Below are positions 12,691 through 21,075 of a stretch of 23,087 nucleotides of DNA, one piece after another. The notes under the pieces were generated by a model. The model was not told where the DNA came from. It ran no database searches and worked only from the letters and a program-made list of their open reading frames with translations. The DNA is from Elysia marginata (Eukaryota; Mollusca; Gastropoda; Plakobranchidae), in the NCBI GenBank assembly GCA_019649035.1, contig BMAT01003865.1, positions 358,209-381,295 on the forward strand, written 5' to 3'. Position numbers and translations under genes: made by a program. The first letter of the stretch is position 1. Every line of letters starts with the position of its first letter.

Positions 12691-13402
12691 TTTAAATAAA
12701 TTGCGAGACCAGAGCTAGTCCCGTTCGAATTCTGAGCAAATTCGATTGTTTTCAAATGTGCGATTGCAAACACCAGGAAAGAGGGCTGCTTCCAACATTG
12801 GTTCGCCCACGCCCTTTATTTGTTCGGTATGCTAAGTATTGCTTGCCAGACGTTTGTCGTTCTTCTATCTGGTTTTATTATTATGTCTGAACGGAGCAGC
12901 GAGTTTTTCCTCTAGTGATGTGCAATAACATCAGATATAAATATAAATATATAAGTATAATTCCTAATATGTGGGCAATTTTAGATTTAATGACAGAATT
13001 TAAAAGAGTAACAGCAAAAATATAAACGTAAGCAAAAATATACAAATTCTTTCAAGGTCAAGATATATTAATACGCAGAAATTACTGTGAGGAAATGTTT
13101 TGTCTGCATTGCAAGAAACTCCGTTGGAGTAAAAACGTACAAAAATCAAAGATAGAAAGATTTTAAGGTACGAAATTAGCGTTAAAAAGAAATAACCTTT
13201 AAGGCAAGCATACTTCTGGGGGGCTCCACTTAAAACCCACTTCTCTCAGGTACCAATGTCATAGGCCTACCTTAAAAATCTTTCAAACATTTTATTGCGC
13301 GGTGGCTGCCGCCACTTTTTTTGTTTAATCTCTAGAAATCACAGAGTTTGGTTTTTTGTATTTAATCTAGCCTGGTCTTCTACGAAATAAAAAAATAATG
13401 TT

Positions 13403-13418
13403 GCTAGCTAGCTAGCTA
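13403..13418. repeat. (GCTA)4 microsatellite
   Basis: Four perfect GCTA units. The run is self-complementary with a one-step shift, so it can fold back on itself. Confidence 0.97.
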
Positions 13419-13512
13419 AACGTTCACTTCAATTCAAAATTACTGTCTCTGTACTTTATCAGGTTTCTCACACTGTTTGATATCTAATAATAAGAATCTG
13501 GTTGATATAGGG

Positions 13513-13581
13513 GATGGGGCGAAAGGCTGAGCGAGAGAAAGAGGGAGAGACAGATGGGGGAGAGACTGAGAGAAAAAGAAG
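13513..13581. repeat. Degenerate GA-rich tract
   Basis: GAGAGAAAGAGGGAGAGACAG and GGGGGAGAGACTGAGAG form a purine-rich plus strand with no pure run. It is the last of the plus-strand purine tracts in the left part of the window. Confidence 0.8.
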
Positions 13582-14881
13582 TAATTTATTTCTAAAGTCA
13601 TAATTAAGTTTATAATAATTAATCCTGTGTTGGCAACACCTCTGTTCTAAAAATTGTGTCTCTTGTAATCTGTATATGGATTGATTTGTTTACCTTCTAA
13701 AGCAGTCGATAAAGGAAGAAAATTCCAGCAAGCTTTCACAAAGTTTTTACTAACTGATTGAAATAAACAAAACATTATTTTCATGTTTGATAGTTCTAAA
13801 AGTTGTTTGACTTAGTTTATTCAACTTCTAAGTTTAAATAAACAAATTAATAATACAAGTTTTGTGCATTTAGTAAATCAGAAAAATTTTTAGCAGTGCT
13901 GTAGAACTTGCCAACCTAATGCTTGCTTTCATATCTTCTCTGCAAACCGCAGCCACGTACCCGTTTCTTCCGTTGAGTTTATTGGAGTTATTTTATGAAC
14001 AAATAGACAAGGCAAAACGAATCTAAAATGACTTATGCTACAAAAGAAAACCTTTCAAACAATCTCTAACTATCTCTAAGTTTTTTTTTACGTTTCCTGG
14101 AAGAAATCTCAAGACAGCAGAAAACCGAAGTCAACAAGATGATTGCTCCCAAACAAACTGAAGTTCACAAGAAACAATTTGTTAGAGTCAAGCTCAAAGT
14201 AAGATAGGACAAAAAATGAGTGATAGCTCTGCTTTTCTTTACTGTCGCCCAAAGAATGTGTCTGTGACAGTTTGGCAGACCAAACATCTAGAATAACAAC
14301 GTACATGACAAAGGCGACAGTTGATATAGTTCTTTTTCTTTTTTTTTGACTAGGGATTTGGCCTGAGAGAACATCAAATTGATTTTCTTGTGTCGGATGG
14401 TGTTGTAAATTATTTCCCAGCAAGATATTAGATGCATTTTGGTTTTGAGCAACGACTTTCATGAAACTGGTTTTATAATTGACACAGACTTTGAGAGACT
14501 ATGGAATAACAAAAAAGAATAAAAAATATGCAAAGAAAAAACCAGTGATGGATATACATTTAATTTACCAAGAATGCGTCGGTTTTCACAGACGGAGTTA
14601 GACTGTTTATTAAAAATTATGTCAGTAAAGTGACCTTTTATAACTATGAATCGGAAAAGCGTCTTGCAAAAAAAGGTGTCGATCGTTGAAGTCAATCACA
14701 ACAATTCAACATATTTAGCTGGATGTGAAACGGAAAGTACAACCGAATTTTATGTATTATATAATCAGTCTTGACTGCAAGTGGGCTCCAGTTATTTTTA
14801 CTTTTGGCAAGATACCAACTTAAATGTACAATATACTTTCAGTTCAATTCGGAAACACTTAGGTTCCGTACAAGAATTAAG

Positions 14882-15208
14882 AAAAAAGACTTAAAGTCTT
14901 TCACCGCCGAAAGCAGTCTGAAAACATATTTCCTCCAGCAGGCCAATACACGCCAAAGCAATTTTTATTTCAGCACGCATTTCAGAGCATTACTGTACGG
15001 TTGCCTATCAGACGCTCAAATACTAACATTCAACAAATCTCAAGCTCTGCCTTTAGCCAGATACTCGTTTTACAGGTGAGCGGACTGAGGAAAGTGTAGA
15101 CAAATTGTTTTCCTAAGGTAATTTCAACATGTATTGTGATTGAGAATCCAACCCGCAACCTCCAGATCACGAATTTGAAGCGCTAACCGCTGAGCCAAGC
15201 TGTCCCAC
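14882..15208 (-). mobile_element. tRNA-derived SINE-like element, copy 1 (single-unit form)
   Basis: Read on the minus strand, the element starts at 15208 with a tRNA-like head. A box A match (TGGCTCAGCGG, complement of 15187-15197) is followed about 34 bp later by a degenerate box B (GGTTGGATTCT, complement of 15143-15153; two mismatches to GGTTCGANTCC). These are the internal RNA polymerase III promoter elements of tRNA genes and tRNA-derived SINEs. The head is not a working tRNA, because the arms do not pair throughout. A body of about 230 bp follows and aligns end to end with copy 2, except that it has only one version of the 60-bp unit. The 3' end is a short hairpin (14885-14901) next to a T6 run on the element's strand (14882-14887), which would serve as a Pol III terminator. 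The length is about 325 bp. I could not name the family or find a target-site duplication. The copy is diverged and probably old. Confidence 0.72.
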
Positions 15209-15960
15209 ATAAAAATAGTTATAATCTTAAACTGCCGGAGGCAGTCTCATGTCTTTACCACTTTCCCCCAGCGGGCCATTGAACACCAGAGCAAATTCAA
15301 CTGATATTTCAGAGCATTCCAGTACGGCTGTCTTTTGGAAATACACTAGAGCAAATTCAACTCATATATCAGAGCATTCCAGTACGGCTGTCTTTTGGAA
15401 AAACACTAGAGTAAATTCAACTCATATTTCAGAGCATTCCAGTACGGCTGTCTTTTGGAAAAACACTAGAGCAAATTCAACTCATATTTCAGAGCATTAC
15501 AGTACGGCTGTCTTTTGGAAAAACACTAGAGTAAATTCAACCGATATATCAGAGCTTTCACAGTAAGGCTGCCTTTTGGAAGAATATAATGGCAAATTCA
15601 ACTTATATATCAGAACATTACAGCACGGCTGCTTTTAAAAGAACACTAGAACAAATTCAACTCATATTTCAGAGCTTTACCGTACGTCTGTCTTTTGGAA
15701 GAACAATAGAGCAAATTCAACTCATATTTCAGAGCATTACAGTACGGATGCCTTTTGAGCGCTCAAATACTGGCAATTCACAAATTCAAGCACGGCATAT
15801 AACGAGGTAACTATTTTACCGGTGTGTGGACTGAACCAATTGTGGATAAGTTGCTACCCCAAAGCAATCACAACATGTCAATGAGTTCTGGTATAGAATT
15901 GAGCATGCAGTTGCCAGATCAAGAGTCCAACGCGCTAACCACTGAGCCACGCCGCCCCAC
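15209..15960 (-). mobile_element. tRNA-derived SINE-like element, copy 2, with internal 60-bp array
   Basis: This is a second, head-to-tail copy of the same element. On the minus strand it starts at 15960 with GGGGCGGCGTGGCTCAGTGG. The box A match is the complement of 15939-15949, and the following GACTCTTGATC resembles a Lys-type CTT anticodon arm. The box B region is badly decayed. The body matches copy 1 at several blocks: the CGCTCAAATACT block (15760-15771 against 15012-15023), the CAACATGT block (15870-15877 against 15125-15132) and the GCAGTCT block before the 3' end. The total is about 752 bp. Removing the extra 60-bp units leaves about 330 bp, the length of copy 1. The 3' end has a T5 run (complement of 15211-15215), only two bases before the head of copy 1. 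A 15-bp palindromic hairpin, ACTGCCGGAGGCAGT, sits at 15231-15245 near the 3' end. Confidence 0.72.
15291..15758. repeat. 60-bp minisatellite array inside SINE-like copy 2, about 8 units
   Basis: Seven full units of 59-61 bp and one 48-bp partial unit begin at 15291, 15351, 15411, 15471, 15531, 15592, 15651 and 15711. Each begins with a form of GCAAATTCAACTCATATTTC and continues with an AGAGCATT / AGTACGGCTG / TCTTTTGGAA core. Units 1-4 are nearly identical. Units 5-7 are more diverged and carry small indels (61 and 59 bp). The last unit runs into the unique part of the element. The left edge of the first unit also continues into SINE sequence, so the unit is an internal segment that expanded in place. 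Because the period is divisible by three, the plus strand stays open from 15249 to 15566 and shows a 20-residue repeat; I read this as a by-product. Confidence 0.93.
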
Positions 15961-17064
15961 GATAACATTTTTACACTCCAGTATAATTAGCTAAGCACTA
16001 TGCCAAAGCAACATCAGGTATAATTCTGAGAAAAACAAACGCAAGAAAAGTTTAAGATTGGTCTACACATCCTGTTACTAAATTCGTCCGGAACTTGCTA
16101 CCCTCATTTCCTAATCTGAGTTGGTTTTTTTTTTATTTAGTTGAAACGATAGTAACCGTTTCAAGGCGTTAACGTTGAATTTGGACCGTTAGTCACGCAT
16201 TCGACAAGTTCTCTTGCCTAACTTAGTTTCTAAATCGATAATCACCGGGATGAATAGGTAACAGGCAGAGCAAGAAAAGTGGAGAAACCATAAAAAGATC
16301 AAAGCTCTGGATTCGGCACACAATAGTTCATACCACAGTTATTACATTATGAGGCTTCTTGTTGCCATGGGCAGGAACAAACGGTATGAAATTGCTGATG
16401 TTATTTAATTGTGCGTTTTATCCACTTTTGTTATGCATGGGCAATATGGAGATACTACAAGCTAAAATAATATTCCGCTGCGTTTGCACACAACTAAGGT
16501 GAAGTTCGTGTCGTTCTTGTAAAATTTCGAGTCTCATGTTCTCTCCCAAGTTTGGCTCGAACATATATTATTTCTCCCACATCAAACAAGAGCTCATAAC
16601 ATTAAAATTTGATGCATAAATTCCTAACTTGAACATTCTCAAAACTTCAAGGGATTAAAGTGATAATTATGTGAATCTAAGAATTTTGGAAAAGTTACAT
16701 ATTGAAATTTCTTCACATAATAATTAAACGCAAATAGCCGAGAGTGATGCCTCTCTGGCAGATAAAATTACTTTAAAAAGAAACATAAGTCATCATCTCT
16801 GTGCCATCAGCAAAAAAAGCCAGAACTTTTCAGAAACTCGATGAAGTGCAAGGTAATAAAAATTTTGCTTTGGGCCATACGCAGATGCATATTGGAAATT
16901 TAGAAAAAGTCAGAAGCTTTCGTAATTAGACAAGTGCTTTGGTATGAACCTGCTGATAGAAGGAATCGAGTTCTGTAGAAACGAAGAAAGTCTTCAACCT
17001 TCCCATGTGAAAAAGGGCTCAAATATGTACATGACATGTAAAATAAACAAAGTTTAATGTAAAA
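15961..17064. other. AT-rich DNA without recognisable genes
   Basis: Sequence immediately beyond the head of SINE-like copy 2. It contains the 16141 hairpin and a T10 run; otherwise nothing recognised. Confidence 0.55.
16141..16164. repeat. 8-bp-stem hairpin after a T10 run
   Basis: TTGAAACG (16141-16148) and CGTTTCAA (16157-16164) form a perfect stem around an 8-base loop. A T10 run (16125-16134) precedes it. Probably incidental. Confidence 0.5.
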
Positions 17065-17118
17065 TGGATGGATAAATAGATAAATAGACATATGGATAGA
17101 CAGATAGACCGATAAATT
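17065..17118. repeat. Interrupted GATA/GATG microsatellite
   Basis: Degenerate tetranucleotide run of GGAT, GATA, AATA and GACA steps with no long pure stretch. It is the first of three nearby GATA-type tracts. Confidence 0.85.
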
Positions 17119-17224
17119 CTAGTTTTTTATGTTTTGAAACATAATGCTCGAATTGTATAAGGAGCTTTGATATACAATAGCCGAGTCCTACCTTTGTTTT
17201 GTCACGATACTGTGTTTCTTGCCG

Positions 17225-17364
17225 TAGATAGATAGACAGATAAATAAATATGTAGATAGATATAGATAAATAAATAGATAGGTAAAGAGATAGGTAGATA
17301 GATTGATAGATAAATAGATAAATAGATAGATAGATATATAGATAGGTATAATAGATAGATATGT
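17225..17364. repeat. GATA/AATA microsatellite, about 140 bp
   Basis: Interrupted tetranucleotide tract of GATA, GACA, AATA and GGTA steps. The longest pure GATA stretches are short, which indicates an old tract with point mutations. A related short tract (17428-17447) leads directly into the perfect palindrome. Confidence 0.9.
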
Positions 17365-17447
17365 TTAGAATCTAGATTTGACTTACAGAATGTCTTCTAT
17401 TGTGCAAATACTAGATTCCTATTTAAGTAGATAGATTGGTAGGTAGG

Positions 17448-17516
17448 TAGATAGGCAGATAGATAAATATTTATTATAATAATTATTAAATAAATATTTA
17501 TCTATCTGCCTATCTA
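17448..17516. repeat. Perfect inverted repeat (28-bp arms, 13-bp AT spacer)
   Basis: The left arm (17448-17475, beginning TAGATAGGCAGATAG) is exactly the reverse complement of the right arm (17489-17516, ending CTATCTGCCTATCTA). The spacer 17476-17488 is only A and T, and 17477-17488 (TAATAATTATTA) is itself palindromic. The left arm continues a degenerate GATA/GGTA microsatellite, and the right arm is the mirrored TATC strand. The structure could extrude as a cruciform or fold as a long hairpin RNA. It may have arisen by a template switch or fold-back copying at a microsatellite. Confidence 0.95.
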
Positions 17517-17685
17517 TTCAGCCAGAAAAGACTTTTTGTGGTGGGCTTAAAATTGGGAAAATTAGGCTATGCATTCCAAATCACACTAAATTGATGTAAG
17601 AGGGCATTTAGAATGATCTAAAATCTTTGCAAATAATTAGGCTATGCTTTTTTAATTTATGTGAAAATCGTGGTGCCTGTCCACA

Positions 17686-17709
17686 CCCCCCCCCAACAAA
17701 AAAAAAAAA
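17686..17709. repeat. C9 run next to A12 run
   Basis: A homopolymer C9 (17686-17694) is separated by AAC from an A12 run (17698-17709). The A-run could be the trace of a retroposed insertion, but no upstream element was recognised. Confidence 0.85.
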
Positions 17710-17944
17710 TTGAAATCTATTTTAACAAGTCTATTTGACGTTCGTTCAATAAAATAAATGTTTTCCATGACGTGTTTTTTCATTTTATGTTGAACGTTCT
17801 ATGTTGATCGTGTTTTGGAAATTCCCGCTGAGGCCTAGAAGTTTGTTGCCATTTACTTAAGTTTTTCTATTTAAAAATTAAAATAGTGCAAGGCAAAACA
17901 TACGGTTTTATATACAAAATAATAAAACATGGAAATGGGACATA

Positions 17945-18368
17945 TTTTGATTAAGAAATGAAGTCATCTATTTCACACTCCCATAAGGATCGGAATCCTG
18001 AGGAGCACTTATAACTAAATTATAGTTTCTACGGCTCCCCTAATTCTTCGTTGAATCTAGATTAGATCTAGATCTAGATCTACAATCTTGATGAACTGTC
18101 TAAAAATTGATTTAGTTTTTGAAAAAAAAAATAGATAAGCTGAGTTTTAGACCTAGATCTAGATGAATATTCAAACCTATAATGTAGATCAGGCCTAGAA
18201 ACCTCTAACTCAGGCTTTGCGTAAAATTGTTTTACATCTTATGTATCATGTTTCCTTCCATTTTAGGAGATAAAGACCGAAACGTTTCTTCGCAAGGAGC
18301 GGGATATAGGGAACAATAATGTATAAAAGTACACAAATTTGAGAAAAAACAAAACAACGCAGGGTTAG
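17945..18368. repeat. Dispersed repeat, copy A of a diverged pair
   Basis: Aligns in direct orientation with 19123-19546. Anchors are AAGAAATG (17953), GATCGGAA (17988), TTGAATCTAGATTAGATCTA (18051), TTTGCGTAA (18216) and AGGGAACAATAATGTA (18308). At the first three anchors and the last one, the offset to copy B is exactly 1,178 bp. In the middle it drops to about 1,131-1,163 through compensating indels, mostly extra GATCTA units here. Between anchors similarity is moderate. The ends are fuzzy, with no terminal repeats or coding capacity, so the class is unknown. Confidence 0.7.
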
Positions 18369-19122
18369 GCACGTTGAATTTGACCTAGATCTCCAAAATG
18401 TCACGTGGGTCTTGGGGTCAGCGGGGGTTATCATTCAATAATCTCTTCCGGATTCACGCCATTCCATGTTTAATTTTATGTTACGCGAGTGCCGATAGGT
18501 CTAGAAAAGTAGCAGCATTTCATTGGTTGGTATAAATAGTAATGGCGGATTTCATTTGGGGTGCTGCTTGGGTTAGATACTACCGGGTATGTAAATAATG
18601 TCACTTGAACTTCCTTTCCTTTTGGGGCTAGGCAGAAGATTTTGTATTCGGGCTCGTATACATATCTAGATCTAGTCTTTTTGCATGTAAAAGAAATTCT
18701 TCAATTAATTATATCTTTCACGGCTTTAAAGCACACTGTAAGTAATTATTTTGGGATGACAAATTTCAGTGACAACGTTTCTGTCATTCAGTTCTAGATC
18801 TAAATCTACCGAATGATGTACGAAAGCCAGTCAAGACCGATACACCCAGGCCCACCCATAAGGCAAGATTAGAGAAGGGATTTTGGCCTAGCAAGTGTCA
18901 AGAAAAGTGGGGATTTCATAAAATGTTACGAAAAGCTGACCAAGAGTAAGGATGGAAACTTGCTTGTTGTCTTTTTTTAATCATCTAGATCTAGTCTAAC
19001 TAAGGTTGTTAAAAGTTATCCTTAACAATATCTCAAACAGTACCCCAAATTAAATCCACCACAAGGCGGTTTGTTGACCCCAATAGCCACGTGGCTATTT
19101 CCGGGTAGTAATAGGTCAGATT
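18369..19122. other. Spacer between repeat copies A and B
   Basis: Contains scattered GATCTA words and the CACGTG palindrome. No clear internal duplication and no recognisable gene. The minus-strand frame ending at 18246 (18246-18434) has no motifs. Confidence 0.55.
19082..19099. repeat. 18-bp perfect palindrome with an E-box core
   Basis: AATAGCCACGTGGCTATT is its own reverse complement and centres on CACGTG, the core bound by many basic helix-loop-helix factors. No promoter or gene is visible nearby, so a regulatory role is only a possibility. Confidence 0.6.
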
Positions 19123-19546
19123 AATTGACCAAGAAATGTTTACAACTTCTACACACGCCCAAAATGATCGGAAGACGGAAGAAAACCCAAACTTCAATCA
19201 TTCTTTCGTCGGCTTCACAAGTTCGTCGTTGAATCTAGATTAGATCTACAGCTACAGTATAGAAAAAAATTGACTTAGTTCTAGAAAGTAATCTAGATAA
19301 TGTAGGTTCTAAATGTAGATCTAAATAGTTCTTTAAATTTAGAGTCTACATTAAGATCAAACCAATTTTTGCGTAATAGTTATTTTTCCTTTTTGTTTTT
19401 GGCTCTACATGGCATGGTTATTTCGATGTTGCAGAGCTTTAGGTCCGAGATGTCTCTTCGTGAGGATTATGAGAAAGAAGAAAATAGGGAACAGTAATAT
19501 GTACAAAAACACATGGCATTAAGAAAAGGTTAAAATATTAGCCTAA
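19123..19546. repeat. Dispersed repeat, copy B of a diverged pair
   Basis: Direct-orientation partner of 17945-18368. Matching anchors are at 19131, 19166, 19229, 19368 and 19486. The last (AGGGAACAGTAATATGTAC) is followed by a shared ACACAnnnnnnGAnAAAA-like tail. This copy lacks most of the extra GATCTA units of copy A. The pair is either a local duplication with a 1,178-bp period or two insertions of one unknown repeat. The intervening 18369-19122 shows no clear self-similarity, so a simple large tandem duplication is not favoured. Confidence 0.7.
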
Positions 19547-19810
19547 TAGGGACAGTATAAAAAAAGATATAAAGAAAGTGATTTTAATTGAAAAAGCGGG
19601 TGGGGGGTGAGAACAGTTGTAGCCATGTATTCTGAGAGATGATTTTGAGAGAAAAGAAAATTTGTCATGAGATGCAAAATGACCTGTTCAAAATTGGACA
19701 TTGAATTCGCAGTTGTGTGAGGACATGAAGAAAAGAAAGGCATTTTTTGGCACAGTCCACTCTATTACCCGACAAAGACGGGCACACCCTACTAGTAATA
19801 ATAGTGACTG

Positions 19811-19862
19811 TTTATGTAGCGCCTATTCCGACTCTGAAGCTAATTCTAGGCGCTTTGCGGAT
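19811..19862. repeat. AGCGCCTA...TAGGCGCT hairpin repeat
   Basis: AGCGCCTA (19818-19825) and TAGGCGCT (19847-19854) are perfect 8-bp inverted arms around a 21-bp spacer, preceded by TTTATGT and followed by TTGCGGATAC. From memory, TTTATRTAGCGCC...GGCGCTTT-type motifs recur in interspersed repeats of many animals, so this is probably a fragment of such a repeat. The surrounding plus-strand open frame (19701-19904) shows no known domain. Confidence 0.55.
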
Positions 19863-20326
19863 ACACAATATCGCGTGTTAGGATTCAATTATAGATTGGG
19901 CTAATGCATAAAGGAATAAATAAATCTGAGCATAATAGTAACTATGATGTGATAGAGAAGAAGACCTACATAAGATATTACTGAAGTTATTCCAGAATTT
20001 GGGCGAGAGAAATAAAAGATTCTCCACCCATTACCCATTAATTATTTGTTCGAATTGCTAGATCTCAATGCTTTTCGTAAGATAATTATAGTGAACAAAA
20101 ATCTGAATAAATAGTTAGATGGGTAGATAGATTGAGGGAGAAGAACAATCAAAATACAAAGAATTAAGAACTAAGAACGAATAGAGACATTAGAAAACGA
20201 CAGACGGTTAAACAAGATCTATCAATTATTTCAGACTTTAAAAAAAAACGCTTTAATAATGAAAATAAACTCACACGAAAATAATTGCCAGTGGTATGAT
20301 AGTGTGATATCTCAGACGCTCTTCAA

Positions 20327-20354
20327 GGGGGAGGAGTGGGCGGGGGCCCCAGGG
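20327..20354 (+). other. Putative G-quadruplex motif
   Basis: Four G-runs of 5, 3, 5 and 3 (20327-20331, 20338-20340, 20342-20346, 20352-20354) with loops of 6, 1 and 5 bases fit the G3+N1-7 rule. The CCCC in the last loop could compete by pairing with the neighbouring G-run. It is the most GC-rich spot in the window. Confidence 0.75.
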
Positions 20355-20427
20355 AGGTTATGAACCGACTGGAGCTGATAAGTCTATTAGAAATATGGAG
20401 TCCAATCTGATCGATGAAGAAGATTTA

Positions 20428-20541
20428 CTGGTGCTTAATATGCCCCACTCAGAGCCAAGAGGCTGGTCAAGTCTAATCAGAGCCAACTAGGGTCTAGGTA
20501 GCGAGTAGCGTCAAGCTGGTGCTTGGTCTGGGGCATTAAGC
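20428..20541. repeat. Imperfect inverted repeat with internal short direct repeats
   Basis: GCTTAATATGCCCCA (20432-20446) pairs with TGGGGCATTAAGC (20529-20541) apart from a two-base bulge. CTGGTGCTT also occurs twice in direct orientation (20428-20436, 20516-20524), as does CAGAGCCAA (within 20449-20490). The segment is moderately GC-rich for this window and could be part of an unrecognised interspersed repeat. Confidence 0.5.
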
Positions 20542-20942
20542 TCTACTTCCACTTTTTTATAGGAGGTGAGGTTGTACGTCAAGAATTCTACAATGAAGTA
20601 GGCACTAAATTCTGCTTTTGTAGTCTAAAGTAGTCGGAAATTTCCAAAAAAATCACTCCAAGGCGAGGAATTTAAGGTTATTACTTTCCGTCCGGATGGG
20701 CAAAATGCATGACAATACCTTTTTAAAACGAAGACAAAACAGAAGTAGCCCTATAAGTAAGATTCCTAGCTTTACCAGCGAACACACTTTTTTAGAAATC
20801 CATCTATCTATACATACAAATATCTATCAATCTAACTTTTCTGTTTTTTTTTCTTTCTATCTGTCCATATTCTAACCGATCTTTCTTTCTGTCTATTTAT
20901 ATTATTTATTTCTCCCACTACACCTCATATACAGTCTATAAC

Positions 20943-20957
20943 TATGTTTCCCTATTA

Positions 20958-20997
<40 letters not shown>

Positions 20998-21020
20998 CCT
21001 CTCTCTCTCTCTCTGTCCCT
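20943..21020. repeat. (CT)n microsatellite within a polypyrimidine region
   Basis: Nearly pure CT dinucleotides from 20957 to 21014, broken by single TTT, CCCT and GT interruptions. Pyrimidine-rich flanks with TATC and TTTC steps extend from about 20798 to 21075. This is the only long tract in the window with pyrimidines on the plus strand. The 60-codon open frame over it (20944-21126) is Leu/Ser low-complexity and not a gene. Confidence 0.95.
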
Positions 21021-21075
21021 ACCGTACCTCTATTCATTTTCTATTTCACTCTTGGTCTCCTTTTCTTTATCTACA

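Larger units (their letters stand above)
12691..14881. other. AT-rich DNA without recognisable genes
   Basis: Contains the (GCTA)4 run and the GA tract listed separately. The minus-strand frame 14109-14462 (117 codons) is not low-complexity but matches no family I know. It overlaps the start of the next minus-strand frame by four bases (14459-14462), which is not meaningful in an animal genome without other evidence. Confidence 0.55.
18053..19330. repeat. Cluster of GATCTA / TCTAGA words
   Basis: Short palindromic hexamers occur far above the local expectation: AGATCTAGATCTAGATC at 18065-18081, and CTAGATCTAG-type words near 18151, 18664, 18793, 18984, 19231 and 19317. A separate instance, TCTAGATCTAGATC, lies at 11115-11128. 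They are scattered rather than forming one array. I recall such words being common in gastropod genomes; no function is implied. Confidence 0.7.

Noticed and set aside
13302..13325. GTGGC/GCCAC hairpin followed by T-run, resembling a bacterial terminator
   Set aside because: The stem is only 5 bp and no bacterial-type gene precedes it in this animal-like sequence.
14109..14462. 117-codon minus-strand open frame without low complexity
   Set aside because: No domain, no signal peptide or homologous neighbour, and length within chance for AT-rich DNA of this size. A protein search would settle it.
15136..15208. Functional tRNA gene on the minus strand
   Set aside because: Box A is good but box B has mismatches, the acceptor and T arms do not pair properly, and the sequence continues into a shared SINE body.
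15291..15758. CRISPR-like array
   Set aside because: Units are directly adjacent with no unique spacers, and the host is evidently an animal.
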